A stretch of 64,000 bases of DNA from NCBI RefSeq assembly GCF_020215645.1, contig NZ_CP084058.1:4464001-4528000 (forward strand), written 5' to 3'. The position numbers and the translations under genes are program-made. Below the pieces are notes generated by a model. The model was not told where the DNA came from, ran no database searches, and saw only the letters and a program-made list of their open reading frames with translations. The stretch is from Nonomuraea gerenzanensis (GTDB lineage Bacteria; Actinomycetota; Actinomycetes; Streptosporangiales; Streptosporangiaceae). Shown piece after piece: positions 24,028-33,153 of the stretch. Position 1 is the first letter of the stretch, and each line of letters begins with the position of its first letter.

Positions 24028-26964
24028 ATGGACACCCAGGTCGGCACGCCCGTCACCCACACGCCCCCGCCCCGCGAGATCGACGTCGAGACGTTGCGCC
24101 GGCGGCTGGAGGAGGCCGTGGACGGGGAGGTGCGCTTCGACACGGGCAGCCGCGCCGCCTACTCCACCGACGCCTCCAACTACCGGCAGGTCCCGATCGG
24201 CGTGGTGGTGCCGCGCCACCTCGACGCCGGGGTGGCGGCGGTGTCGGTGTGCCGCGCCAGGGACGTGCCGGTGCTCTCGCGCGGCGGCGGCACCAGCCTG
24301 GCGGGGCAGTGCTGCAACGCGGCCGTGGTGATCGACTGGTCCAAGCACTGCGGCGGGGTGGAGCTGGTGGACGTGCCGGCCCGCCGGATCGTCGTGCAGG
24401 CCGGCGCGGTGCTCGACCACGTCAACCACGTGCTGGAGCCCGAGGGGCTGATGGTCGGGCCCAAGCCGTCCAGCCACCGGGCCTGCACCATCGGCGGCAT
24501 GATCGGCAACGACTCGTGCGGGGCCTCCGCGCAGGCGTACGGGAAGATGGCCGACTCCGTGCTGCGGCTGGAGATCCTCACCTACGACGGCGTACGCGCG
24601 TGGGTCGGGCCGACGGGCGCCGACGAGTACGCCCGCATCCAGGCCGACGGCGGGCGCCTGGCCCAGATCTACCGGCAGCTGCGCGACCTGCGCGACGACA
24701 CCATGGAGCTGGTCCGCACCCGCTTCCCGCGCCTGGAACGGCGCGTGTCCGGCTACAACCTCGACCAGCTCCTGCCCGAGAACGGCTTCAACCTGGCCCG
24801 CGCCCTGGTCGGCAGCGAGGGCACGCTGGTGACCGTGCTGCGCGCCGAGCTGGCCGTGGTGCCGCGCCCGGCCGCCAGGGCGCTGGCCGTGCTCGGCTTC
24901 CAGGACATCTTCACCGCCGCCGACGCCGTCCCGTCCGTGGCCGCGCACCGGCCGCTGGCGCTGGAGGCCATGGACGAGACCATGTACCGGCTGGCCCGCG
25001 CCGAGCGCCCGCACGACCCCGCGCTGCGCGACCTGCCGCCGGGGGCCGGGTGGCTGCTGGTGCAGTTCGGCGGCGACACCGCCGACGAGGCCCGCCAGCG
25101 GGCCGAGGACATGATGCGCGACCTGTGCCGCGGCGACGGCAGGCCGCCGCCGTCGCACGCCTTCCTGGGCGACCCCGCCAGGGAGGACGAGCTGTGGCGG
25201 CTGCGCGAGTCCGGGCTGGGCGTGGAGGCGTACCCGCCGACCGGGAGGCAGACCTACGAGGGCTGGTCGGACGCGGCCGTCCCGCCCGAGCGGCTCGGCG
25301 CCTACCTGCGCGACTACGACCGCCTGCGGCACCGCCACGGTTACGCCCACTCCGCCCTGTACGGCCATTTCGGCCAGGGCTGCGTGCACGGCCGGCTCCC
25401 GCTCGACCTGCACACCGACGACGGGATCGCCAGGTACCGCCGCTTCGCCGAGGAGGGCGCCGACCTGGTCGCCTCCTACGGCGGGTCCCTGTCGGGCGAG
25501 CACGGCGACGGGCAGGCGCTGGCCGAGCTGCTGCCGCGGATGTTCGGCGCGGCCGTGGTGGAGGTGTTCGGCCGGGTCAAGGCGATCTTCGACCCCCGCG
25601 ACCGGATGAACCCCGGCAAGGTCGTCTACCCGCACCGCCTCGACCAGGACCTCGCCCAGCGGCACTTCTACCCCCTGGAGCCCAAGGAGACGTTCTTCGG
25701 TTACCCCGACGACCACGGGCGGTTCGGGCACGCCGCCACCCGCTGCGTCGGCACCGGCAAGTGCCGCAAGCACCCGTTCGAGGGCGGCGTCATGTGCCCC
25801 AGCTACCGGGTCACCCGCGAGGAGGAGCACTCCACGCGCGGGCGGGCCCGGCTGCTGGAGGAGATGGTCCGCGGCGAGCTGATCACCGACGGCTGGCGGT
25901 CCGAGGCCGTCCGCGACGCGCTCGACCTCTGCCTGGCCTGCAAGGGCTGCCGCGCCGAGTGCCCGGTGAACGTGGACATGGCGACGTACAAGGCCGAGTT
26001 CCTCGCCCACCACTACCGGCACCGGCTGCGCCCGGTCGCGCACTACTCGATGGGATGGCTGCCGCTGTGGGCGGCGCTCGCCTCCGGAGCCCCGCACGTG
26101 GTCAACGCCGTCACCCGGACACCGGGACTGTCACGGCTGGTCAAACTCCTCGCCGGGGTCTCGGGGCGGCGGGCGCTGCCGCGGTTCGCGGGGGAGCGGT
26201 TCACCGACTGGTTCAAGGGGCGCGGCGTGGTCGGGCCCGGCACGCGGGGGCGGGTCGTGCTGTGGGCGGACACCTTCTCCAACAACTTCGACCCGCGCGT
26301 CGGGCGGGCCGCGGTGGAGGTGCTGGAGGCCGCCGGGTTCGAGGTGCACGTGCCGCCGGTGACGCTGTGCTGCGGGCTGACCTGGATCAGCACCGGGCAG
26401 CTCGGCATCGCCCGCCGGGTGCTGGCGCGCAGCGTGCGGGCGCTGCTGCCGTGGGCCGAGGCCGGGGTGCCGGTGGTGGGGCTGGAGCCGAGCTGCACCG
26501 CCGTGTTCCGCTCCGACGGGCCCGAGCTGCTCAACACGGCGCAGACGCGGCTGGTGTCCGAGCGCACGCTGACGCTGTCGGAGCTGCTGGAGCATCGGGC
26601 GCCCGACTGGCGGCCGTCCTCGGCGGGCGGGTCGGTGCTGGCGCAGGTGCACTGCCACCAGAGCGCCGTCATGGGGTACGACGCCGACCGGGCGGTGCTG
26701 GCCCGGTTCGGGTTCCGGACGCGGGTGCTCGACTCCGGGTGTTGCGGGCAGGCCGGGAACTTCGGGTTCGAGCGGGAGCACTACGACGTGTCGGTGGCCT
26801 GCGCCGAGCAGGGGCTGTGGCCGGCGGTGCGGTCGGCGGGCCCGATGGAGGCCATCCTCGCCGACGGGTTCTCCTGCCGCACCCAGATCGCCGCCGCGCG
26901 CACCGGGCGCGAGGGCCGTCACCTGGCCGAGATCCTCGCCGCCGCCCTCACCAGGCCGCACTAG
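24028..26964 (+). CDS. GlcD-GlcF fusion: FAD and 4Fe-4S D-2-hydroxyacid dehydrogenase (YdiJ-like)
   Basis: The 978-aa fusion protein starts with a PCMH-type FAD domain (about residues 30-260; VLSRGGGTSLAGQCC and TIGGMIGNDSCG). A FAD-oxidase C-terminal domain follows (about 270-540; GHFGQGCVHGRLPL and SGEHGDGQ). Next come ferredoxin-like cysteine clusters (CVGTGKC near 572; CLACKGCRAECP near 635-645) and two CCG domains (LCCGL near 780; GCCGQ near 904). Enzymes of this design oxidise D-lactate, glycolate or D-2-hydroxyglutarate and pass electrons to quinone. The exact substrate is unknown. AAGGG precedes the ATG. The stop TAG shares a CTAG with the convergent recD2 stop. Confidence 0.85.
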   Translation: MDTQVGTPVTHTPPPREIDVETLRRRLEEAVDGEVRFDTGSRAAYSTDASNYRQVPIGVVVPRHLDAGVAAVSVCRARDVPVLSRGGGTSLAGQCCNAAVVIDWSKHCGGVELVDVPARRIVVQAGAVLDHVNHVLEPEGLMVGPKPSSHRACTIGGMIGNDSCGASAQAYGKMADSVLRLEILTYDGVRAWVGPTGADEYARIQADGGRLAQIYRQLRDLRDDTMELVRTRFPRLERRVSGYNLDQLLPENGFNLARALVGSEGTLVTVLRAELAVVPRPAARALAVLGFQDIFTAADAVPSVAAHRPLALEAMDETMYRLARAERPHDPALRDLPPGAGWLLVQFGGDTADEARQRAEDMMRDLCRGDGRPPPSHAFLGDPAREDELWRLRESGLGVEAYPPTGRQTYEGWSDAAVPPERLGAYLRDYDRLRHRHGYAHSALYGHFGQGCVHGRLPLDLHTDDGIARYRRFAEEGADLVASYGGSLSGEHGDGQALAELLPRMFGAAVVEVFGRVKAIFDPRDRMNPGKVVYPHRLDQDLAQRHFYPLEPKETFFGYPDDHGRFGHAATRCVGTGKCRKHPFEGGVMCPSYRVTREEEHSTRGRARLLEEMVRGELITDGWRSEAVRDALDLCLACKGCRAECPVNVDMATYKAEFLAHHYRHRLRPVAHYSMGWLPLWAALASGAPHVVNAVTRTPGLSRLVKLLAGVSGRRALPRFAGERFTDWFKGRGVVGPGTRGRVVLWADTFSNNFDPRVGRAAVEVLEAAGFEVHVPPVTLCCGLTWISTGQLGIARRVLARSVRALLPWAEAGVPVVGLEPSCTAVFRSDGPELLNTAQTRLVSERTLTLSELLEHRAPDWRPSSAGGSVLAQVHCHQSAVMGYDADRAVLARFGFRTRVLDSGCCGQAGNFGFEREHYDVSVACAEQGLWPAVRSAGPMEAILADGFSCRTQIAAARTGREGRHLAEILAAALTRPH

Positions 26965-29132
26965 TCGTCGAGGCTCAGGGACAGCCGGCGGGCCAGGCCC
27001 GTGTGCCTGCGGTGCCCCAGCCGGTGCACCGCCAGCTCCAGCGCCTCCCGCTGCCCCACCAGCACCACCCACGCCTTGGCCCGGGTGACCAGCGTGTAGA
27101 GCAGCTTGCGCCGCAGCATGACGCCCCCGGACTCGGCCACGATCGGCGCCACCACGAACGGGTACTCGCTGCCCTGCGAGCGGTGCACGCTGATCGCGTA
27201 CGCGTGCGTCAGGTCGTCGAGCTCGTCGAAGCCGTAGCGGACGCTCTCGCCGTCGTCGGTGCGGATCTCGATCGTCCGCTCCTCCCGCACCACGGCCGTC
27301 ACCGTGCCCGTCTCCCCGTTGAAGACGCCCTTGTCGTAGTTGTTGCGGATCGGCATCACCCGGTCGCCCACCCGGAACACCGTGGCCCCCGACCAGTGCT
27401 CCGGCTTGTCGTCGGCGGCCGGGTTGAGCTGGTCCTGGATCAGCCGGCCGAGCGCCGTGGCGCCCGTCTCGCCCTTGCGCATCGGGCACAGCACCTGCAC
27501 CTGGTCGGGCTCGACGTCCTGCTTGCGGGGGATCGCCACCATCGCCAGGTGGGCCACCCGCCGCGCCACCTGCTCGGGATCGTCGAGCTCCTCGAACCAG
27601 AACCCGCCACCGCCCGGCACGGCGGGCAGCCGGCCCGCGCGGATGCGGTGCGCGGCGTCGATGATGCCGCTGCCGCCCGCCTGCCGGAAGACGTGGGTGA
27701 GCTGGACGCGCGGGATCGACGTCACCCGCAGCAGGTCGGCCAGCACGTCGCCGGGCCCGATGCTGGGCAGCTGGTCGCCGTCGCCGATGAGCAGCAGGTG
27801 GCTGCCGGGCCGCACCGCCGAGCTGAGCCGGGTCGCCAGGTGCAGGTCGAGCATGGACGCCTCGTCCACCACGATCAGGTCGGCCTGCGACGGCCGCTCG
27901 TCGAACAGCGTCTCGGGGTCGGGGTCGGGCTGCTGGGCGAGCATGCGGTGCACGGTCATCGCGGGCAGCCCGGTCAGCTCCGACAGCCGCTTGGCGGCCT
28001 TGCCGGTCGGGGCGGTGAGCGTCACCGAGCCGCCCGCGGCCCGCACGGTGGTCGCGATGGCCCTGACCGTGTGGCTCTTGCCGCACCCGGGGCCGCCGGT
28101 GATGATCGAGACGGTGCTGGTCAGCGCCATGGTGACGGCGGCGCGCTGGTCCTCGTGCAGGTCGGGGTCCTCGCGGTAGGCGCGCAGCGGCAGCGTGGAG
28201 CGGGCCCGCAGCAGCGCCGCGAGCTGGGTGGCGAGCGCCACCTCGCGGCTGTGCACGTGCTTGGCGAACGCGACCACCTGCCCCGGCTGGTCCGGCGAGG
28301 CCTCCACGACGAGCCGCCGGTCGGCCGCCAGCGCGTCGATCATCGGCCGGATCGTCTCCTGATCCAGCTCGATCATCTCCGCCGCCTCCCTGACCAGCGT
28401 GGACACCGGCAGGAAGCAGTGGCCGTCGCGGCTGCCCGCCGCCTCCAGCCGGTCGAGCAGCGCCGCCTTGATCCGCTGCGGGCTGCGCTCGGGCACCCCC
28501 GACTGCAGGGCGATCCGGTCGGCGATGCGGAACGCGATGCCCCTGACCCGCCCGATCAGCCGGTAGGGGTCGGTGGCGAGCACCTCGTCGGCGTCCTTGC
28601 CGAACACCTGGTAGATCTTGGCGGCCAGCAGCGGGCTGACCCCGAGCCCCTGCAGCGTCACCATGAGTGCGGCGATGGCCTTCTGCTCCTGCCACGCCTG
28701 CACGATCTGGCCCTGCCGCTGCGGGCCGATGTTGACGACCTCGGTGAGCCGCTCGGGCTCGCCGTCGATGACCTTGAGCGTGGCCTCGCCGAAGTGGTCG
28801 ACGATCGCGTACGCCAGCCGCGGGCCGATCCCCCTGATCAGGCCCGAGCCCAGGTAGATGCGGATGGCCCGGACCGACGACGGCGTCACCCGCTCGCAGC
28901 CGGTGACCGCGTAGCGGCGGCCGTAGCGCGGGTGGCGGCTCCAGTCGCCGAGCAGCCGCAGCGTCTCGCCCGGCTGGACGCCCGCCAGGGCCCGGCCGGT
29001 GGCCACGAAGTCGGGCACGCCGTCCGCGCTCATGCGCGCGACGGTGTACTCGTCGTCACGGACGTAGACGAGCTGCTCGACGGAGGCCTCCACACGGGAG
29101 ATCAAACCATCCGCGACCGACAAACCCCGCAC
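26961..29132 (-). CDS. recD2: RecD2-like ATP-dependent 5'-3' DNA helicase
   Basis: This 723-aa SF1B helicase is not part of a RecBCD complex (no recB or recC nearby). The N-terminal OB/HhH region includes GSGLIRGIGPRLAYAIVDHFG. Walker A GGPGCGKSHT is near residue 344, motif II VVDEASML near 420 and QLPSIGPG follows. The C-terminal SH3 and motif VI region has TVTAVV, AYAISVHRSQGSEYP and LYTLVTRAK. RecD2 acts in replication-fork and DNA-damage tolerance. The start is GTG 29132, though family N-termini usually begin near EASVEQL, so GTG 29093 is also possible. The stop codon overlaps the stop of the convergent oxidoreductase. Confidence 0.85.
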   Translation of the reverse strand: MRGLSVADGLISRVEASVEQLVYVRDDEYTVARMSADGVPDFVATGRALAGVQPGETLRLLGDWSRHPRYGRRYAVTGCERVTPSSVRAIRIYLGSGLIRGIGPRLAYAIVDHFGEATLKVIDGEPERLTEVVNIGPQRQGQIVQAWQEQKAIAALMVTLQGLGVSPLLAAKIYQVFGKDADEVLATDPYRLIGRVRGIAFRIADRIALQSGVPERSPQRIKAALLDRLEAAGSRDGHCFLPVSTLVREAAEMIELDQETIRPMIDALAADRRLVVEASPDQPGQVVAFAKHVHSREVALATQLAALLRARSTLPLRAYREDPDLHEDQRAAVTMALTSTVSIITGGPGCGKSHTVRAIATTVRAAGGSVTLTAPTGKAAKRLSELTGLPAMTVHRMLAQQPDPDPETLFDERPSQADLIVVDEASMLDLHLATRLSSAVRPGSHLLLIGDGDQLPSIGPGDVLADLLRVTSIPRVQLTHVFRQAGGSGIIDAAHRIRAGRLPAVPGGGGFWFEELDDPEQVARRVAHLAMVAIPRKQDVEPDQVQVLCPMRKGETGATALGRLIQDQLNPAADDKPEHWSGATVFRVGDRVMPIRNNYDKGVFNGETGTVTAVVREERTIEIRTDDGESVRYGFDELDDLTHAYAISVHRSQGSEYPFVVAPIVAESGGVMLRRKLLYTLVTRAKAWVVLVGQREALELAVHRLGHRRHTGLARRLSLSLDD

Positions 29133-29160
29133 ACGCCCGTCTTCCCATCAGCCGGCCGTC

Positions 29161-30408
29161 TCACATGGCCGTCGGGTACGTCTCCGGCTCCGCGTCGCCC
29201 TGCGGCTCGCCGTGCAGCGGGCGCACGGCCCTGGTCTCGTCCAGCCACAGGAAGGCGTCGTAGCGGCGGCCCACGACCGTGGGCACGTAGTTGCTCCAGC
29301 GCTCCCGCTCCGGGTGGTACACCACGCCGATCGCCCGGTGCCCCATCGGCTCGTCGTACCAGCCGGCCCGCAGACCGGGCGGCGGCACCAGGAACAGCGC
29401 GTCCCGGCCGGGCAGCGCCTCGTGCAGGAACGCCTCCAGCGACGCCGGGCGCGCGGGCGGCACCGGCATGACCTGGTGCTGCGCGCCCCACCGGTCACCG
29501 GCCACCACCGTGCCGCGGTGCGTGCCGAACCCCACCAGCACCACGTCCTCGCGGTGCCGCTCGCGGGCGAGCTGCCCCAGGTTCGTCATCCCGGCGGCGG
29601 TCATGTCGGTGGCGCGGGCGTCGCCGACGTGGGTGTTGTGCGCCCACACGACGCCCTTGGCCTGGTGGTGCTCGGCCAGGCGGTCCAGGGTGTCGGCCAT
29701 GTGCGCGTCCCTGATGTTCCAGGAGTCGGGGCCGCCGCGCACCATGGCCCGGTAGTAGCGCTCCGCGCCGGCCACGACCTCGGCGTTCTGCCGCACCCCG
29801 AACTCGTCGTCGCCGAGCGTGGCCAGCAGATGCACCACCTCGTCCTCGCAGGTGTCGGGGACCATCCGGGTGGCCAGGCCGTACTGCTGCGGGTCGTGGC
29901 CGTAGGACTCGAAGCAGTACAGGGCCCGCATCACGCTCTCCATCCGCTCCGGCAGGTGGGCGGCGGCGTAGCGGCGGATGGCGCGCAGGGAGTCCCACAG
30001 GCTGTAGACGTCCAGACCGTGGAAGCCGCAGCGCGCGCCGGGCGGGCGGGCGGCGTTCCAGTCGCGCAGCCAGCGGCAGAAGGCGAGCACCTCCTCGTTG
30101 GCCCACATGAACGAGGGCCAGCGCGCGAAGGCGTACACCGCGTCGAACGGGTCGGCGCCGGTGGTGACGGCGTGGTCGATCCGCGCGCAGTCGGGCCAGT
30201 CGCCCTCGACGGCGACGAAGCCGAAGCCCTTCTCGGCGATGAGCCGGCGGGTCAGCTCGGCCCGCCAGGCGTAGAAGTCGTGGGTGCCGTGGGTGGCCTC
30301 GCCGATCAGCACGAACCTGGCCTCGCCGACGCGCTCCAGCAGCGGGCCGAGGTCGTCCGGGCCGGTGAGCGGCAACGCCGGACGGCGCACCTCCTCGACG
30401 TTCGTCAT
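29161..30408 (-). CDS. Erythromycin esterase-family protein
   Basis: The 415-aa protein belongs to the Ere/succinoglycan-biosynthesis-type hydrolase family. IGEATHGTHDFYAWRAEL (about residues 34-51) holds the catalytic-type His. FVAVEGDWPDC (about 65-75) has the partner Glu, and VVWAHNTHVGDARATDM (about 250-266) the second His region. Macrolide hydrolysis is shown only for EreA/EreB-like members; most chromosomal homologues have unknown substrates. The gene is the third in a coupled set with ackA and a 21-codon ORF (ATGA overlaps). GGGGAGGG lies 3 bases before the ATG. Macrolide resistance should not be assumed. Confidence 0.8.
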   Translation of the reverse strand: MTNVEEVRRPALPLTGPDDLGPLLERVGEARFVLIGEATHGTHDFYAWRAELTRRLIAEKGFGFVAVEGDWPDCARIDHAVTTGADPFDAVYAFARWPSFMWANEEVLAFCRWLRDWNAARPPGARCGFHGLDVYSLWDSLRAIRRYAAAHLPERMESVMRALYCFESYGHDPQQYGLATRMVPDTCEDEVVHLLATLGDDEFGVRQNAEVVAGAERYYRAMVRGGPDSWNIRDAHMADTLDRLAEHHQAKGVVWAHNTHVGDARATDMTAAGMTNLGQLARERHREDVVLVGFGTHRGTVVAGDRWGAQHQVMPVPPARPASLEAFLHEALPGRDALFLVPPPGLRAGWYDEPMGHRAIGVVYHPERERWSNYVPTVVGRRYDAFLWLDETRAVRPLHGEPQGDAEPETYPTAM

Positions 30409-30470
30409 CGGCCCTCCCCGTCGAGCGCAGACAGGCCGAGGGCGAGCGCCGACAGGATGAGGTGGGTCAT
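30405..30470 (-). CDS. 21-aa ORF coupling ackA to the erythromycin esterase gene
   Basis: A 22-codon ORF fits exactly between its neighbours. Its ATG (30470-30468) overlaps the ackA stop as ATGA, and its TGA (30407-30405) overlaps the esterase ATG as ATGA. A very strong ribosome-binding site, AGGAGGAGG, lies 1-2 bases beyond the normal spacing upstream. The peptide begins MTHLILSALALGLSALD and is hydrophobic, then charged at the end. It may encode a microprotein or merely serve as a translational bridge. The exact stop-start overlaps at both ends argue against chance. Confidence 0.45.
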   Translation of the reverse strand: MTHLILSALALGLSALDGEGR

Positions 30471-31600
30471 GCCTCCTCCTCGGCCAGCATCGCCAGGCAC
30501 TCGCGAGCGAGCTGCAGCTCCTCGCGCACCTGCACCACCAGCACGGGAACGGCGGCGCCGGCCGGGCTGACCGGCCCGTCGTCGGGACGGTTGCCCGCGC
30601 CCGGCGGCTCGATCCCGAGCAGGCCGAGCCGGCGGCAGACCGCCTCGCGTACCTCGGGCTGGTCCCAGCCGATCTCCCCGGTGAACACCAGCGCGTCCAC
30701 CCGCCGCAGCGAGGTGGCCGCGGCGGCGATCTCCCGGCTCACGCGGTGCGCGAACACGCGCAGCGCCAGCCCGGCCGCCTCGTCGCCGTCCCGCTCGGCC
30801 GCCACCAGCTCCCGGGTGTCCCCGGAACGCCCGCCCGACAGCCCCAGCAGCCCCGAATGGCGCTCCAGCCCCTCACCCAGCTCCTCCAGCGCCAGGTGCC
30901 CCTGCCGGAGCAGCCACACCAGCATCCCCGGGTCCACGCTGCCCGAGCGTTTGCTCATGGGCAGCCCGTCCAGCGGGGTGAAGCCCATCGAGGTGTCCAG
31001 GCTGCGCCCGCCCGACACCGCGGCCACGGAACAGCCGCCGCCCAGGTGCGCCAGCACCAGGTCCAGCTCGTGCAGCGGCCGGCCGAGCAGCTCGCAGGCC
31101 CGGTCCGCGGCCCACGCGTACGACAGGCCGTGGAAGCCGTAGCGGCGCAGACCGTAGCGCTCGCGCCAGCCGGCCGGCAGCGCGTACACGGCGGCCTCGT
31201 CCGGCAGGCCCGCGTGGAAGGCGGTGTCGGGGCAGAGCACGTGCGGCACGGCGGGCAACTGCTCGCGGGCCGCCTCCAGCAGCGCCAGCGCGGGAGGCAG
31301 GTGCAGCGGCGCCAGGCCGGTGACGGCGCGCAGCGCCTCGGCCGTCTCCTCGTCCGCCACCGTGGGCACGCGCACGACGTCGCCGCCGTGCACCAGCCGG
31401 TGCGCGACCGCCCTGATGTCGCGGTCGAAGTGGCCGCCGAGGAACGCCGACAGCTCCTGCCTGGCCGAGCCGGGGTCGACGGCGCGCTCGGCGTGCGCGC
31501 TGTCCAGCACGCTGCCCCCCTGTACGAGGTCCAGCCGCAGGCTCGACGACCCCGCGTTGACGGTGAGTATCGCCGCCGACTCCTCCACCCGCTCGTCCAT
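30467..31600 (-). CDS. ackA: Acetate kinase
   Basis: This 377-aa enzyme of the acetate/sugar kinase superfamily interconverts acetate and ATP with acetyl phosphate and ADP. LTVNAGSSSLRLDL (N-terminal phosphate-binding motif), HRLVHGG (about residues 67-73), RRYGFHGLSYAW and LAHLGGGCSV, then DTSMGFTPLDGLPMSKRSG, are all present. It contains the usual catalytic Arg/His residues. No pta gene is adjacent, so it may work with a phosphoketolase elsewhere. The operon continues into a 21-codon ORF and an esterase gene. A SigB-like promoter (31610-31634) is predicted. Confidence 0.9.
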   Translation of the reverse strand: MDERVEESAAILTVNAGSSSLRLDLVQGGSVLDSAHAERAVDPGSARQELSAFLGGHFDRDIRAVAHRLVHGGDVVRVPTVADEETAEALRAVTGLAPLHLPPALALLEAAREQLPAVPHVLCPDTAFHAGLPDEAAVYALPAGWRERYGLRRYGFHGLSYAWAADRACELLGRPLHELDLVLAHLGGGCSVAAVSGGRSLDTSMGFTPLDGLPMSKRSGSVDPGMLVWLLRQGHLALEELGEGLERHSGLLGLSGGRSGDTRELVAAERDGDEAAGLALRVFAHRVSREIAAAATSLRRVDALVFTGEIGWDQPEVREAVCRRLGLLGIEPPGAGNRPDDGPVSPAGAAVPVLVVQVREELQLARECLAMLAEEEA

Positions 31601-31609
31601 GCGGCCCGG

Positions 31610-31634
31610 CTACCCCTCGGGATTCCGGCAAAAC
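31610..31634 (-). promoter_or_regulatory. SigB-family-like promoter of ackA
   Basis: On the reverse strand, GTTT (complement of 31631-31634) is followed by 15 bases and GGGTAG (complement of 31610-31615). This matches the Streptomyces SigB-family pattern GNNT-N14-16-GGGTA. The -10 ends 9 bases before the ackA ATG. Stress-sigma control of the ackA-esterase operon is inferred. Confidence 0.45.
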
Positions 31635-31696
31635 GGACGGGCGGCCTTTACCGCGCTCAGGGGTTGTCTCTCCGAGAGCTCGGGTAGTCGTGCGAA

Positions 31697-32185
31697 ATGA
31701 CTATCACCCTGCAGGTGAACGGCGTGCCGCGCACGGTGGACGTGGACCCGCGGATGTCGCTGCTGGACCTGCTTCGCGAGAGACTCGGGCTCATCGGCGC
31801 CAAGAAGGGCTGCGACCACGGCCAGTGCGGTGCCTGCACGGTCCTCATCGACGGGCGGCGGGCCAACGCCTGCCTGGCGCTGGCGGTCGCGGTGGACGGC
31901 CGCGAGATCACCACCGTCGAAGGGCTGGCCACGGGCGAGGAGCTGCACCCGCTGCAGAGCGCGTTCATGGAGCACGACGCCTTCCAGTGCGGCTACTGCA
32001 CCCCCGGGCAGCTCTGCTCGGCCGCCGGCATGCTCGGCGAGCCGGGCCCCAGCGCCGTCACCGACGACCTCCTCGTCGATCCGGACCTGACACCCGAGGA
32101 GATCAGCGAGCGGATGAGCGGCAACCTGTGCCGCTGCGGCGCCTACGTCAACATCGTCCGCGCGATCGAAGAGGTGGCTCCGTGA
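31697..32185 (+). CDS. Molybdenum hydroxylase small subunit, [2Fe-2S] (YagT/CoxS-like)
   Basis: The 162-aa iron-sulfur subunit belongs to the xanthine dehydrogenase family. The plant-type [2Fe-2S] motif, GCDHGQCGACTVLIDG with a later Cys in RRANAC, is near residues 40-63. The second cluster uses CGYCTPGQ (about 97-104) and LCRCGAY near the C-terminus. It transfers electrons from the molybdenum subunit to FAD. No Tat signal is visible, so this member appears cytoplasmic. The TGA stop overlaps the GTG start of the FAD subunit. Confidence 0.9.
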   Translation: MTITLQVNGVPRTVDVDPRMSLLDLLRERLGLIGAKKGCDHGQCGACTVLIDGRRANACLALAVAVDGREITTVEGLATGEELHPLQSAFMEHDAFQCGYCTPGQLCSAAGMLGEPGPSAVTDDLLVDPDLTPEEISERMSGNLCRCGAYVNIVRAIEEVAP

Positions 32186-33153
32186 GGCCCTTCGAGTACG
32201 CCCGCGCCGCCAGCACCGCCGAGGCCGTGCGCGACTTCGGGCCCGGCACCATGTACCTGGGCGGCGGCACCAACCTGGTGGACCTCATGCGGCTGGGCGT
32301 GGCCGAGCCGGAGCGCCTGGTGGACGTCAGCCGCCTGCCGCTCGACACCATCGAGCCCGCCGGTGACCGCGTCCGCGTCGGCGCCACCGTGCGCAACACC
32401 GACCTGGCCGCCGACCCGCTGATCCGCAGCCGCTACCCGATGCTCGCGCGCGCGGTGCTGACCGGCGCGTCCGGCCAGGTGCGCAACGTCGCCACCGTCG
32501 CCGGCAACCTGCTGCAACGCACCCGCTGCACCTACTTCCAGGACGTCACCAGGCCGTGCAACAAGCGCCGGCCCGGCTCCGGCTGCCCGGCCATCGCCGG
32601 CGACCACGCCGGCCTGGCCATCCTCGGCTCCTCCGACGCCTGCGTGGCCACCCACCCCTCCGACATGGCGGTGGCCCTGGCCGCGCTGGACGCCCAGGTG
32701 CACGTCACCGGCCCCGGCGGCGACCGCATCGTGCCCATGCCTGGCCTGCACCGCCTGCCCGGCGAGGAGCCCGAGCGCGACACCGTGCTGAGCCCCGGCG
32801 ACCTGATCACCGCCGTCGAGCTGCCGCCACCGCCGCCGGGCGCCTCGCTCTACCGCAAGGTACGCGAGCGGGCCTCGTTCGCCTTCGCCCTGGTGTCCAT
32901 CGCCGCCGTGCTCGACGTCGGCCGGGACGGCACCGTGGCCGGCTGCCGCATCGCGCTCGGCGGGGTCGCGCACGTGCCCTGGCGGGCCGAGCGCGCCGAG
33001 CAGGCCCTGATCGGCGGCCCGGCGACCGGCGAGGCGTTCCTCCAGGCCGCCGAGGCCGAGCTGGAGCAGGCCCGCCCGCTGCCGCGCAACGCCTACAAGG
33101 TGCCGCTGGCCCGCAACCTGATCGTCGCCACGCTGGAGGAGCTCGCACCGTGA
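32182..33153 (+). CDS. Molybdenum hydroxylase FAD subunit (YagS/CoxM-like)
   Basis: This 323-aa FAD-binding protein is the medium subunit of the complex. GGGTNLVDLMR (about residues 24-34) and GASGQVRNVATVAGNLLQ (about 95-112) bind FAD. The stretch CTYFQDVTRPCNKRRPGSGC has cysteines that in the YagS/PaoB group ligate an extra [4Fe-4S] cluster. That points to a PaoABC-like aldehyde oxidoreductase rather than CO dehydrogenase. The GTG start overlaps the stop of the small subunit and its stop overlaps the large-subunit GTG. Confidence 0.85.
   Translation: MRPFEYARAASTAEAVRDFGPGTMYLGGGTNLVDLMRLGVAEPERLVDVSRLPLDTIEPAGDRVRVGATVRNTDLAADPLIRSRYPMLARAVLTGASGQVRNVATVAGNLLQRTRCTYFQDVTRPCNKRRPGSGCPAIAGDHAGLAILGSSDACVATHPSDMAVALAALDAQVHVTGPGGDRIVPMPGLHRLPGEEPERDTVLSPGDLITAVELPPPPPGASLYRKVRERASFAFALVSIAAVLDVGRDGTVAGCRIALGGVAHVPWRAERAEQALIGGPATGEAFLQAAEAELEQARPLPRNAYKVPLARNLIVATLEELAP

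Noticed and set aside
23979..29471. Very long + strand open frame (about 1830 codons)
   Set aside because: It is a shadow of the oxidoreductase and recD2 genes in this GC-rich DNA: Arg/Pro/Ala/His-rich with no domain, while the true frames carry full family motifs.
29161..30408. Macrolide resistance gene
   Set aside because: The erythromycin-esterase family is broad, and most chromosomal members have unknown substrates; there is no resistance context, so only the family name is used.
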